A stretch of DNA of 64,000 nucleotides from Bacteroidaceae bacterium. Lineage in GTDB: Bacteria > Bacteroidota > Bacteroidia > Bacteroidales > Bacteroidaceae. The notes beneath the pieces are model-generated. The model saw only the letters and a list, made by a program, of their open reading frames with translations. It ran no database searches and was not told where the DNA came from. Of this stretch, positions 1 through 7,977 are shown piece after piece (position 1 is the first letter of the stretch; the number at the start of each line of letters is the position of its first letter). Location: contig JAFZVY010000073.1 in the NCBI GenBank assembly GCA_017617575.1, positions 1-64,000 of the forward strand. Direction: 5' to 3'. A program made the position numbers and the translations under genes.

Positions 1-917
1 AAATCTGCGAGAAGGCAGGTCTCGACCCATACCAGACATGTGAGGAAACTCAGATGATTTGTTTCGAGAACGCTAAGTGGGCTTACGTTGTAGGTACTGC
101 TATCGCTCTCAAGGAGAAGGCAAAGAACGCTGTAGAGGCTGCTAACTACATCGGTGAGGGTCTCCAGTCATTCTGTATCCCAGGCTCAGTAGCTGACGAC
201 CGTAAGGTAGGTATCGGCCACGGAGAGCTCGCTGCTCGTCTTCTCGAGCCAGAGACAAAGTGCTTCGCATTCCTCGCAGGTCACGAGTCATTCGCAGCTG
301 CTGAAGGTGCTATCAAGATTGCACAGATGGCTAACAAGTCAAGACCAGCTGACAAGCCACTCCGTTGTATCCTCAACGGTCTCGGTAAGGACGCAGCCAT
401 GATCATCTCACGTATCAACGGATTCACTTACGTAAAGACTCAGTTCGACTACTTCACAGGTGAACTCAAGATTGTTGAGAAGAAGGCTTACTCAAACGGC
501 CCACGTGCTGCCGTTAACTGCTACGGTGCAGACGACGTACGCGAAGGTGTTGCTATCCTCTGGCACGAGGACGTAGATGTATCTATCACAGGTAACTCTA
601 CTAACCCAACTCGTTTCCAGCACCCAGTAGCTGGTACATACAAGAAGGAGCGCACACGTGCTGGCAAGCCATACTTCTCAGTTGCTTCAGGTGGTGGTAC
701 AGGTCGTACACTTCACCCAGACAACATGGCAGCAGGTCCTGCATCATACGGTATGACTGATACACTCGGTCGTATGCACTCTGATGCACAGTTCGCTGGT
801 TCTTCATCAGTACCTGCACACGTTGAGATGATGGGATTCCTCGGAATCGGTAACAACCCAATGGTAGGATGCTCTGTAGCATGTGCCGTTAACGTTGACC
901 TCGCTCTCAACAAGTAA
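1..917 (+). CDS. GGGtGRT-family protein, 5' end cut by window edge
   Basis: The reading frame is open from the first bases of the window, so the true start lies to the left and about 305 residues are visible. The C-terminal part carries the glycine-rich signature SGGGTGRTLHPDN that gives the family its name. I know this family as a conserved Bacteroidales/Firmicutes protein of unproven function; the sequence resembles a cytosolic enzyme, with no signal peptide or membrane segment. Codon use is strongly biased (CTC, CGT, AAG), as in highly expressed genes. The gene ends in TAA and is followed within 30 bases by a strong hairpin terminator. Confidence 0.85.
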   Translation, partial: ICEKAGLDPYQTCEETQMICFENAKWAYVVGTAIALKEKAKNAVEAANYIGEGLQSFCIPGSVADDRKVGIGHGELAARLLEPETKCFAFLAGHESFAAAEGAIKIAQMANKSRPADKPLRCILNGLGKDAAMIISRINGFTYVKTQFDYFTGELKIVEKKAYSNGPRAAVNCYGADDVREGVAILWHEDVDVSITGNSTNPTRFQHPVAGTYKKERTRAGKPYFSVASGGGTGRTLHPDNMAAGPASYGMTDTLGRMHSDAQFAGSSSVPAHVEMMGFLGIGNNPMVGCSVACAVNVDLALNK

Positions 918-945
918 TCAGAATCTCATTTCTTGATTATACATC

Positions 946-984
946 ATCCCTTGCAACCCCATGGTTGCAAGGGATTTATTGTTT
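946..984 (+). terminator. Terminator of the GGGtGRT gene
   Basis: A perfect 12-base-pair stem (TCCCTTGCAACC with its complement) closes a four-base loop and is followed by a T-rich stretch. It lies just after the stop codon. Confidence 0.85.
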
Positions 985-1035
985 ATATGGTAAATTGTAA
1001 ATATATTAAATCTTTACCCGTGATTTTAAAGTTTT

Positions 1036-1125
1036 TAAGTTTGTAAGTTCTTGAGCTATTTATTTATTGCGGTTACTATCTTTCCGTGAAAACTAAAGAA
1101 CTTAAGAACTTACAAACTTAAAAAG
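1036..1125. repeat. Imperfect inverted repeat around AACTTACAAACTTA
   Basis: AAGTTTGTAAGTTCTT on the left is matched by AAGAACTTACAAACTT on the right, with an A/T-rich centre of about 40 bases. Similar words recur near 57610 and 61130, so this is a dispersed intergenic repeat. It could also end transcription of the efflux gene on the minus strand. Confidence 0.5.
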
Positions 1126-1126
1126 C

Positions 1127-2230
1127 TTATTCGCTATAATTGTGGTCTATCACGATGGTGATGTCTTCGCCTGGGATGACTGCCTTTATCTCGTTGGTGA
1201 GAAGGACTGAAAGTGCGGTATCGTCGTGGACGGAGAGATCTGGGACGACATCCACGGAGATGCGATGCTCCTTCTCGAAATAGTAGAAGCCGTGTACCTG
1301 CTGAATCTCCTTGTGCTTGGTGATGGTCTGTATCACCTTGCTTTGAAGCTCTGCCCTACGGTTCTCGCCCGTGGCGATGGCATACACGCCAATGGTCATG
1401 ATGATACCGTGGCGCTCAAACAGCAACTCGCTTATTCGACGGGTGAGTCCGTGAATAGTATGGGCATCAAGTGTGTCATATACGTTGATGTGGAGTGAAC
1501 CAATCAATAGGTTGGGACCATAGCTGTGGAGGATAATGTCGAACACACCTTGAACGTCGTCAAACTCGGTTACGTCCTTCTTGATATCCTTTATCAGGTC
1601 TTGCGAAATCCTTGCACCCAACAACTCGTTGACAGGTGAAGACAGCATATCGAAGCCTGCCTTGATGATGATGATGGAGATGAGTGCGCCAAGTATGCCG
1701 TCAAGTGACACGTTCCATAGTAGCATGATTCCAGCCGATACGAGCGTGGCAAGAGTGATGATGGCATCGAAGAGGGCGTCGGAGCCAGATGCTATGAGTG
1801 CGTCGCTATTCAGTTGCTTGCCTTGGTGCTTCACGTACGTTCCAAGTACCAGCTTGACGATTATTGCCACCACGATTACCATGAATGTGACTGTGGTGTA
1901 TTCTGGTTCTGTTGGCTCTAAAATCTTCTTTACCGACTCGATGAATGAGGTGATACCTGCCGACATGACTATGACGGCAATAATTATTGCGCTAAAATAT
2001 TCCACGCGTCCGTAGCCGAAAGGATGCTCCCTGTCAGCTGGTCGTTCCGATAGCTTTGTTCCTATGATTGTGATGATGCTCGAAAGTGCGTCGCTAAGGT
2101 TGTTTATGGCGTCCATCACGATGGCGACACTACTTGCCAATATGCCCACTATTGCCTTGAATGCAGCCAACAACACGTTAGCCACGATACCGATGATGCT
2201 TGTGCGTATTATCTTTTGAGAACGATTCAT
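1127..2230 (-). CDS. Cation diffusion facilitator family efflux transporter
   Basis: A CDF-family divalent metal/proton antiporter of the inner membrane, 367 residues from the chosen start MNRSQK. An open frame extends 13 residues further but reaches into the promoter. The N-terminal half has about six hydrophobic helices. Metal-site candidates are DAINNLSD in the second helix and SDALFD in the fifth, and the family's HPFGYGRVEYFSA stretch follows helix 2. The C-terminal third is the cytoplasmic ferredoxin-like domain (VQGVFDIILHSYG onwards). The Asn-Asn in the helix 2 site differs from the classic zinc-type DxxxD, so the metal (Zn, Mn or Fe) cannot be assigned. Transcribed alone from a TACCTTTGC promoter. 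Confidence 0.9.
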   Translation of the reverse strand: MNRSQKIIRTSIIGIVANVLLAAFKAIVGILASSVAIVMDAINNLSDALSSIITIIGTKLSERPADREHPFGYGRVEYFSAIIIAVIVMSAGITSFIESVKKILEPTEPEYTTVTFMVIVVAIIVKLVLGTYVKHQGKQLNSDALIASGSDALFDAIITLATLVSAGIMLLWNVSLDGILGALISIIIIKAGFDMLSSPVNELLGARISQDLIKDIKKDVTEFDDVQGVFDIILHSYGPNLLIGSLHINVYDTLDAHTIHGLTRRISELLFERHGIIMTIGVYAIATGENRRAELQSKVIQTITKHKEIQQVHGFYYFEKEHRISVDVVPDLSVHDDTALSVLLTNEIKAVIPGEDITIVIDHNYSE

Positions 2231-2257
2231 ATTAAGTGTTTTATTTATTATTTGATT

Positions 2258-2266
2258 GCAAAGGTA
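2258..2266 (-). promoter_or_regulatory. Bacteroidetes -7 element of the CDF gene
   Basis: The minus strand reads TACCTTTGC 28 bases before the chosen ATG, matching the TAnnTTTG -7 consensus. A TTGAA word upstream on the minus strand is a weak -33 candidate. Confidence 0.6.
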
Positions 2267-2428
2267 CATTTTTTTGCTTTCAATAGTGCGCTGATATGAA
2301 GTAATATTTTTGTTTGAACGTATTTTTTCGTTTATATGTGATGATAAATTCTAGTCTGTGAGAACGTTTTACTTAGTTGTAAATTATTAATTGTTAATTA
2401 CTAATTGTTAATTGTTGAAAGATTCTGT

Positions 2429-2782
2429 TTAACTCAACTTTGTACCCATCCATACGGCAAGGATACCGATGGTGACGCTTGCCCCTACGTATATGGCAGA
2501 AAGGAGTACGTCGCCAGCCTTCATCATACTGAATGATTCATTGGCAAAGGTGCTGAATGTGGTGAAACCGCCACAGAAGCCTGTGACGAGCAACAACTTC
2601 ATTTCGGGAGATAGCACACCCTTGTTTACTAATCCTATGAGTATTCCTATTAGCAAGGAACCAAGGACATTCACGCATAACGTAGTCCACGGAAAAGATG
2701 TGTCTGCCATCCTTGATATGAGATAGCGACATACGGAGCCTACAGCCCCTCCAAGTGCCACAAATAGTATGTTGCGTATCAT
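2429..2782 (-). CDS. crcB: Fluoride ion channel CrcB/FluC
   Basis: A small four-helix membrane protein of 117 residues, the normal family length. It exports fluoride as a dual-topology dimer. The diagnostic GFCGGFTTFSTF motif and an early GGAxGSxxRY motif (GGAVGSVCRY) are both present, along with the conserved N-V-x-G-S stretch (NVLGSLLIG) in helix 2. It follows the small HARE-HTH gene by 28 bases and is probably co-transcribed with it. No fluoride riboswitch is visible in the short spacer. Confidence 0.95.
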   Translation of the reverse strand: MIRNILFVALGGAVGSVCRYLISRMADTSFPWTTLCVNVLGSLLIGILIGLVNKGVLSPEMKLLLVTGFCGGFTTFSTFANESFSMMKAGDVLLSAIYVGASVTIGILAVWMGTKLS

Positions 2783-2810
2783 TTTCTTAATCTCTATTAC
2801 CCATTACTAA

Positions 2811-3017
2811 TTATATCATAAGCATAATCCTGCCAGCTTCCTTGGTAAACATGTCTGGATGACGACAAATGATGGCATATACCTGACTGCTTGTCACAGG
2901 ATTTCCATCCTTACGGAGGTGTAGTCTCTCTCTGTTGATGCAGTCTGCAATCTGGTCGGTAGTCATACCCCCATTATGCCTGACCATCGCATATACTATT
3001 GCTTCTTCTATCTTCAT
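2811..3017 (-). CDS. Small HARE-HTH winged-helix protein
   Basis: A 68-residue protein that is essentially one HARE-HTH (HB1/ASXL-type) domain. It shows the pattern AIVYAMVRHNGGMTTDQIAD, then an RKDGNPVTSSQVYAII helix and a final hydrophobic strand. HARE-HTH domains are winged helices found in RNA polymerase delta subunits, restriction enzymes and chromatin proteins, and they bind DNA or nucleic-acid-associated proteins. With no other domain, its role here is unknown. It sits directly upstream of crcB on the same strand. Confidence 0.75.
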   Translation of the reverse strand: MKIEEAIVYAMVRHNGGMTTDQIADCINRERLHLRKDGNPVTSSQVYAIICRHPDMFTKEAGRIMLMI

Positions 3018-3114
3018 TTGCTTGGTTCTGGTTTATGTGGTTGCCAATTGTGGAAACGTGGCAAATCGTTGAACGTGCAAATGTACGAAAAACAAATGAA
3101 AGATTTGACATAAA

Positions 3115-3155
3115 CATAAAAATCCCTCGCTTCCTTGTTGTAGGAGCGAGGGTAC
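3115..3155 (-). terminator. Terminator of the SDR gene
   Basis: CCCTCGC pairs with GCGAGGG, extended by neighbouring bases, and on the minus strand the stem is followed by a run of U. It lies between the SDR stop and the HARE-HTH gene. Confidence 0.75.
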
Positions 3156-3193
3156 TTTAATATTTTGTTACTAGCTTTTACTTCAAAACATAC

Positions 3194-3904
3194 TTAGTCC
3201 TCTTTTACAATTGGATAAAGTTCGATGAACTCGCCTTGATGGTTCTTGCCATCGTTGATGAGTTCTGCCATCTTCTTACCTACGGTTTCGATGTCGTGGA
3301 AACCAGGGAGAGACATGTTGCCGTTCAGGTCTGTAGTCGTAGGGCCAGGGTGAACGGAGAACACCTCAAGCGGTGTATTGCTCTGTTGACATTCGATGGC
3401 CATGACACCCATCATGGCGTTCTGGGCAGCCTTGCTGGCTACGTAAGCCAATGGGTGCCAGTATGGGCTTATCTCTGAAGGTACGGTAACGTTCATGATG
3501 CGTCCTTCGTTCTTTGTGAGCAAAGGCATAAGAGCCTTGGTGAGGGCAAAAGTGCCGACGAAGTTGACGTCGAGAGTCTCCTTGATGTCGCTCAACTCTG
3601 TGTGTAGGCTATCCACACCCATGTTGCCCGGTATGCCAGCGTTGTTGACGAGCAAGGTCAGACCTGCATACTTGTTGGCTATCTCCTTTGCAGCCTGTTC
3701 TATGCTGTCGATGCTGCGCAATTCGAGGTTCACCCATCCGAGCACATTGACACCTTCCTGCTTCAATTCGCTTATGGCGCTTTCGGCACGCTTCTCATCA
3801 CGTGCACCAATGATTACCTTCCATCCGCTGAGTCCCAGATGCTTGGCGATTCCATATCCGATGCCCTTGTTGGCACCAGTAACAAATGCAATTTTCTCTT
3901 TCAT
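3194..3904 (-). CDS. Short-chain dehydrogenase/reductase
   Basis: A classical SDR of 236 residues with a Rossmann fold. The cofactor loop TGANKGIG is near residue 10, NNAG near residue 87, and the catalytic YxxxK (YVASK) near residue 154. Arg after the second strand (GARDE) suggests NADP(H). The closest named type is the carbonyl-reductase-like group (plant and animal CBR1-like), but the substrate cannot be told. Stand-alone unit with its own promoter and terminator. Confidence 0.9.
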   Translation of the reverse strand: MKEKIAFVTGANKGIGYGIAKHLGLSGWKVIIGARDEKRAESAISELKQEGVNVLGWVNLELRSIDSIEQAAKEIANKYAGLTLLVNNAGIPGNMGVDSLHTELSDIKETLDVNFVGTFALTKALMPLLTKNEGRIMNVTVPSEISPYWHPLAYVASKAAQNAMMGVMAIECQQSNTPLEVFSVHPGPTTTDLNGNMSLPGFHDIETVGKKMAELINDGKNHQGEFIELYPIVKED

Positions 3905-3935
3905 AATAGTAATGTTTTATTTTGAATATTTGTTT

Positions 3936-3944
3936 GCAAAGGTA
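3936..3944 (-). promoter_or_regulatory. -7 element of the SDR gene
   Basis: The minus strand reads TACCTTTGC about 32 bases before the ATG. A TTGAAC word about 21 bases further upstream fits the -33 position. Confidence 0.6.
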
Positions 3945-3990
3945 TGCTTTTTTTAACAAAAATTGTTCAATATATATTTCTTTATTCGCA

Positions 3991-4923
3991 TCATCTTGTC
4001 CATGTCATCTTGACGTGGGGAATACCGTCGAGCATAAAGGTGTCGGACGACTGTACGAATCCCACACCCTCGTAGAATCCCTTGGCATACTCCTGCGCCT
4101 CTATGTCAATGCGCCTTGCACCGAAATGCTTGACAGCGGCATTTATGGCATGAAGCATAATCTGCTTGCCATATCCCTTGCCACGTTCGGTAGTGATGAC
4201 TCTACCTATTGATATCTCCTTCATATGGGTGCCTGCCGGGCATACACGTGCCATTGCGACGGTCTTGCCCGATTGCGTAAGCCATAGGTGGAGGGACTTC
4301 TGGTCGTCGCCGTCCAAATCCTGATAGACGCAGTTCTGTTCCACTACGAACACCTCGCTACGTACCCTTAGTAACTCGTACAGTTCGTCCGTGGTCAGCT
4401 CGTGGAAATATTTCTTGTGCAACACAGATTCCTGTCTCAGTTTCTGGTAAGCCAGACGCTCGTCGCCTGAGGCAAGGTGGATGATGCCGCAGTACGTGAA
4501 GCCATGCTTCTCCAGATTGTGCTGCATGATGCGATTGTCCTTGTGAGTGTCGATACGTATGTTAGCGTCGTGTGAGAAGCAGAAGTCCATGATGTCGGCA
4601 AAGATGCCATGTACGTCTGGATAGCTCGCTATGCGATGGACGACGTGATAGGGAAGAGTGTCGTCCACCCATTTGCCGTTGTATATCTTCAGGTATGTAG
4701 GGTCGGGCGAAGGCAGGAATGCAAAGTAGCCCACAATTCTCCCGTCATGTTCGACGACGAATCCGCTGTGCTTCTCCATATCGCTTGCGATGGCATCCAC
4801 GGAAGGGTAGCCGTTAGCCCATTGTTGCATATTGCCCGAAGACCGCATAATCATCTTTGCAGCCTCCATTACCTCCATTATTTGTGTTGTGTCGGCAGTT
4901 ACTGCCTCTCTTATAATCTTCAT
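3991..4923 (-). CDS. Double GNAT acetyltransferase, ElaA-like C-terminal half
   Basis: A 310-residue fusion of two GNAT-fold domains. The N-terminal domain (about 1-150) begins IREAVTADTTQIMEVMEAAK and has the SGFVVEHDGRIVGYFAF core. The C-terminal domain (about 160-310) matches the ElaA family: FHELTTDELYELLRVRSEVF, then VEQNCVYQDLDGDD, then the acetyl-CoA loop ERGKGYGKQI. ElaA is an uncharacterised GNAT. Substrates are unknown. It starts a minus-strand group with the RNase H-like and Cys-rich genes upstream. Confidence 0.85.
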   Translation of the reverse strand: MKIIREAVTADTTQIMEVMEAAKMIMRSSGNMQQWANGYPSVDAIASDMEKHSGFVVEHDGRIVGYFAFLPSPDPTYLKIYNGKWVDDTLPYHVVHRIASYPDVHGIFADIMDFCFSHDANIRIDTHKDNRIMQHNLEKHGFTYCGIIHLASGDERLAYQKLRQESVLHKKYFHELTTDELYELLRVRSEVFVVEQNCVYQDLDGDDQKSLHLWLTQSGKTVAMARVCPAGTHMKEISIGRVITTERGKGYGKQIMLHAINAAVKHFGARRIDIEAQEYAKGFYEGVGFVQSSDTFMLDGIPHVKMTWTR

Positions 4924-4945
4924 TCTTTTTATGTTATGTTTATGT

Positions 4946-5398
4946 TTAGTTTCCCTTCCTTCTGTTTGTCATGGCATCATGTGCAAGCTGATGCGTCGCA
5001 GGCAAGAGGGGATACTTGTGAAAAGGTACTATCTTGACTGTGACGGAGTTGTGCTTCGCTTTGAGGGCAATACATTCGTTGATAAGGTCGGCATTTGCGG
5101 ACTTGTCCGTCGGTACCTTGTCATAGTTCTGTTGTATGTATGAGACATTGGTCAGGAACACTATGTCTGCTCCTTCATGAATGACGTCCATGGCATGAAT
5201 CATGACGGAAAGAATCATGCGGAACTCCGTAGTGTGGTCGTCCAAGATGACATAGGTGTCAAGCCTCTCGTCATTCCTTTGCATGATGTATGCACCACCG
5301 CTACAACGCTCCTCATGACCATAGTCGCATGAGCCGCCGCACCAGACATAGTACGTGTCGGGTGTCATCCGTAGTTTATGTTCTTTCTGTTGTTTCAC
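4946..5398 (-). CDS. RNase H-fold protein lacking the catalytic acids
   Basis: A 150-residue protein whose strand order and spacing follow RNase HI. WCGGSC sits where RNase HI has TDGSC, TTEFRMIL where it has TNNRMEL, FLTNVSYIQQ where it has STDSQYV, and THQLAHDAM where it has CDELARAA. At the four catalytic positions I read Gly, Ile, Asn and His instead of Asp, Glu, Asp and Asp. The fold is therefore probably kept while metal-dependent cleavage is lost, suggesting a binding role. It overlaps the upstream Cys-rich gene by ATGA, so the two are translationally coupled. Confidence 0.6.
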   Translation of the reverse strand: MKQQKEHKLRMTPDTYYVWCGGSCDYGHEERCSGGAYIMQRNDERLDTYVILDDHTTEFRMILSVMIHAMDVIHEGADIVFLTNVSYIQQNYDKVPTDKSANADLINECIALKAKHNSVTVKIVPFHKYPLLPATHQLAHDAMTNRRKGN

Positions 5399-5592
5399 TT
5401 TCTTATTTCTAATGTTACGTCCATATATGTCCTCTTGCCATCAATATAGTCTGCATATAGCGTTTCGGCATCCCTCCCCTTGAGGACACGACACTTGCCG
5501 CACAACTCGCAGTTGTGCATACATTCCCACGCCTTACGCACGTATGCCAGACGCTCTTCTTTTGTCGAAGTGTCAATGTCAGGAGGGACCAT
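5395..5592 (-). CDS. Small conserved Cys-rich protein
   Basis: 65 residues with a tight cysteine cluster (CMHNCELCGKC), which could hold zinc or an iron-sulfur cluster. It ends in a well-conserved-looking YMDVTLEIRK tail. No family name is recognised. It is coupled to the RNase H-like gene by a four-base overlap, which suggests a shared function. Confidence 0.65.
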   Translation of the reverse strand: MVPPDIDTSTKEERLAYVRKAWECMHNCELCGKCRVLKGRDAETLYADYIDGKRTYMDVTLEIRK

Positions 5593-5810
5593 TTTTTAAA
5601 TTAGGAATTGTTTCTAATGAGTAATTATCAATGAGAAGTGAGTAATAGTCATTCGGCTAAGAATCGCTGACGGAACTTATTACTACTAATTACTAATTAT
5701 TAATTATTAATTAATTAATTAAAACGTCGGTGCTTGCCATTACTAATTGCTCATTACTCATTACTAATTAAAACTCTCCGGATGGCATGTTAATTGTTAA
5801 TTTTTAATTG
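5593..5810. repeat. TAATTACTAATT-type intergenic repeats
   Basis: The spacer is filled with variants of ATTACTAATTATTAATT and ATTACTCATTACTAATT. The same words are found at 55196-55360 and 62700-62800. No gene or clear promoter is seen. These look like the low-complexity AATTA repeats common between Bacteroidales genes. Confidence 0.55.
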
Positions 5811-6356
5811 TTAATTAGCGCAAGCGCTCACGCTTGCTCTCGTCCAGTTATTGAGGAACCTGAGCACCTTGTCCTTGTTGTAGCCCTTGCCTTCCTCGAG
5901 GAAGCTGGAGTCCTGAGTGTGGAGTACCTTACCGTCGGCATCGAGGACCACGAAAACAGGGAATCCAAAGCGGGCAGGGTTATTGAGACGGGCGAGCATT
6001 GCCTTTGCCTGTTGGTTTTTCTCTGCACCTTCCGATTTGCGTGGATTATAGTTGACGTGTATATAGATGTAGTTGGTGTCAATGACCTTGCTTATGTCTG
6101 TGTCGCTGGTGATGAAGGCTGCGAAGCGGAGACACCACGGACACCAGTTGCCGCCCACCTGACAGATGACGTGCTTGCCTTCAGCCTTTGCCTTTGCTAC
6201 GGCATTGTCTATCTGCTGCATCGGGTCGATATTCTCATCATACACCTTCGTGAGCCTTGCCTCTTGCTTGTTTCCGTCTGTTTCCTGGGCAGATGCAGGG
6301 AGCGTGCCCATTGTCATTGCAGCCATGATGGCTGCGATAATCTGTATCTTCTTCAT
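5811..6356 (-). CDS. Periplasmic thioredoxin-fold protein
   Basis: 181 residues from MKKIQIIAAIMAAM, chosen because it starts a clear signal peptide ending near ASAQ; a 21-residue upstream extension would spoil it. The thioredoxin fold carries the redox motif WCPWC in GGNWCPWCLRFAAF, and the cis-proline region is GFPVFVVLD. This resembles the thioredoxin_7/DUF255-like group, which reduces or isomerises disulfides in the periplasm. Single gene with its own TATCTTTGC promoter. Confidence 0.85.
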   Translation of the reverse strand: MKKIQIIAAIMAAMTMGTLPASAQETDGNKQEARLTKVYDENIDPMQQIDNAVAKAKAEGKHVICQVGGNWCPWCLRFAAFITSDTDISKVIDTNYIYIHVNYNPRKSEGAEKNQQAKAMLARLNNPARFGFPVFVVLDADGKVLHTQDSSFLEEGKGYNKDKVLRFLNNWTRASVSACAN

Positions 6357-6376
6357 TGTTCTTCTCAGTTTTGCTT

Positions 6377-6385
6377 GCAAAGATA
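6377..6385 (-). promoter_or_regulatory. -7 element of the thioredoxin gene
   Basis: The minus strand reads TATCTTTGC 21 bases before the chosen ATG at 6356, which supports that start over a longer one. Confidence 0.6.
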
Positions 6386-6426
6386 ATGAAAGTTCAAAAA
6401 ATGAACTAAAAAAATACAATAATTAA

Positions 6427-6458
6427 TTTGCCCGTATTGTGTATTTTTTGTAATTTTG
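6427..6458 (+). promoter_or_regulatory. Promoter of the 360-residue orphan gene
   Basis: TTTG at 6427-6430 and TAATTTTG at 6451-6458 are separated by 20 bases, an ideal Bacteroidetes sigma-ABfr promoter. The leader to the ATG at 6566 would be about 100 bases. Confidence 0.75.
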
Positions 6459-6565
6459 CATCTGAAAGAGATTCATAATATTCTCATTATAAAATAATTT
6501 ATTATCCCACCCTCCGAAGAACTATTAATGTAGTAAGGATAAAGTGGAAATGTTTAATATTTTTT

Positions 6566-7648
6566 ATGGCATCCAAAAAGATTTTAAGTATTTCTTCAGT
6601 TGAAAAACTGGATTACATCAGACAAAGAGTCTGTAACATTAGTGAGGAAAAACTTCGTGCAGCAATCAATACTGTCAGGAAGCAGAGAGATTTAGACGCC
6701 CTTATGAATATCTTGTCGAACCTTAACAACACGTTTGCTGCTGAGGAAGAACGACTGTTGGAAGATAGCGAAACCCACAACAAGAAGTATGCCAATGTCG
6801 ATAACGACAAGTACTCGACAGCATACACGGTTTTGTCCAACATCAAGCAAAGCGTATTTGCATTCTACAAGATAGTCAGAATGTTTTCAAAACAAAAGAG
6901 CCATGCCTTCTATGGCAACCGAAATGAAACAAAAAGCCTTGAGTTCCGCATACGACACAGCACCGTAGGCGACCTTGAGGTAACCGGATATATATTTGAC
7001 AATCTTACTCCGTGTCAGAAGAGAGTCTTTACCGAAATGGAAAACTTCATTGAATATCTTGACCGTAGTCTCGGAATCTGTATAAGAATTATTGAAGAGG
7101 AAGAGTCTATAAGGAAAGATGTAACAAAAACACAACAATTATTTGAAAAACAAATTGAAGAAGTCTATCAGATTGTCAAAAGAAAAAAGGGTGGTTCCAA
7201 GGGGAAAACATTCTACAAGGAATTGCTTGAAGCTGACAGTAATCCGGAAAACGTACGAAAATGGTTCCATAAAATAACACCCGAACAGATGGGCGATGTG
7301 GCAATAGGACTGAAAGACCAGCGTCTTTCAGAGTTCACTCCGTCACAGCGATATGTGTTCAACGAGAATCCAGAGGCTATACGTTTCTTCGTTGATGTCG
7401 TGTCACATATTGACGACTGTACAGACAAGATTACAGGTGACACAATTGTGAATGTTATGAAATACACCAACTGTACATCCAGCCAGACGGCTTTCTACGA
7501 GTGTTTCCGCGAAACATACATGCAGAATGGCGGAAAACATCGCGTTGTATCGAAACAAAGATTCAATCAGGCATGCACGGAACAAAACCATGGAAAGCCG
7601 AACAACTATGATTCGTTCGTGTCCAAAATGGATATGTACGTGTTTTAA
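6566..7648 (+). CDS. Orphan protein of unknown function, 360 residues
   Basis: I do not recognise this protein. It has no signal peptide or membrane helix and is charged and mainly helical. A likely coiled coil lies near 40-70 (NILSNLNNTFAAEEERLLE) and another near 165-200 (RIIEEEESIRKDVTKTQQLF). A basic KRKKGGSKGK patch follows near 205. The C-terminal part (GDTIVNVMKYTNCTSSQTAFYECFRE) could be a compact helical domain. It has a textbook promoter and its own terminator, so it is a monocistronic gene. It faces the repeat-filled region 7708-8076, which may be related to it. Confidence 0.7.
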   Translation: MASKKILSISSVEKLDYIRQRVCNISEEKLRAAINTVRKQRDLDALMNILSNLNNTFAAEEERLLEDSETHNKKYANVDNDKYSTAYTVLSNIKQSVFAFYKIVRMFSKQKSHAFYGNRNETKSLEFRIRHSTVGDLEVTGYIFDNLTPCQKRVFTEMENFIEYLDRSLGICIRIIEEEESIRKDVTKTQQLFEKQIEEVYQIVKRKKGGSKGKTFYKELLEADSNPENVRKWFHKITPEQMGDVAIGLKDQRLSEFTPSQRYVFNENPEAIRFFVDVVSHIDDCTDKITGDTIVNVMKYTNCTSSQTAFYECFRETYMQNGGKHRVVSKQRFNQACTEQNHGKPNNYDSFVSKMDMYVF

Positions 7649-7671
7649 ATTACCTGTGAAACTTTCTATCT

Positions 7672-7715
7672 CGCATCAGCATATTTCAATATATGTTGAT
7701 GCGATTTTTTGTTTT
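7672..7715 (+). terminator. Terminator of the orphan gene
   Basis: CGCATCAgCATAT pairs with ATATgTTGATGCG across a short loop and is followed by TTTTTTGTTTTTG. Confidence 0.85.
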
Positions 7716-7870
7716 TGTAAAGTTTTTTGAGTACATGAAATCCGATTTGTAAAGTTTTTGCCTTGTTCCAACCTTGAAAAGCACACGAAAACTTTACAAA
7801 ATCGAGAGATACTGTCTGAAAAACTTTACAGAAATGGTGCATCCCCTCATTTTTGTAAAGTATTTGCACT
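7708..7870. repeat. Five TTTGTAAAGTTTTT boxes in both orientations
   Basis: TGTAAAGT words occur near 7715, 7749 and 7855 on the plus strand. Their complement ACTTTACA occurs near 7792 and 7820. All five share flanking T/A runs and fall within 160 bases that contain no supported gene. This is the look of a cluster of protein-binding sites or iterons. Confidence 0.6.
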
Positions 7871-7977
7871 TAAAACTTAGCAAGCCCCTGAATACGTGTT
7901 TTTTACGTTATCTCAAAAAATCCTCATACATTTGCAGCGCAAGTTCGGAGGAAAAGCCAACGCTGATTCAATGTCGT

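Noticed and set aside
2783..2810. Fluoride riboswitch before crcB
   Set aside because: Only 28 bases separate crcB from the upstream gene; no room or motif for the aptamer.
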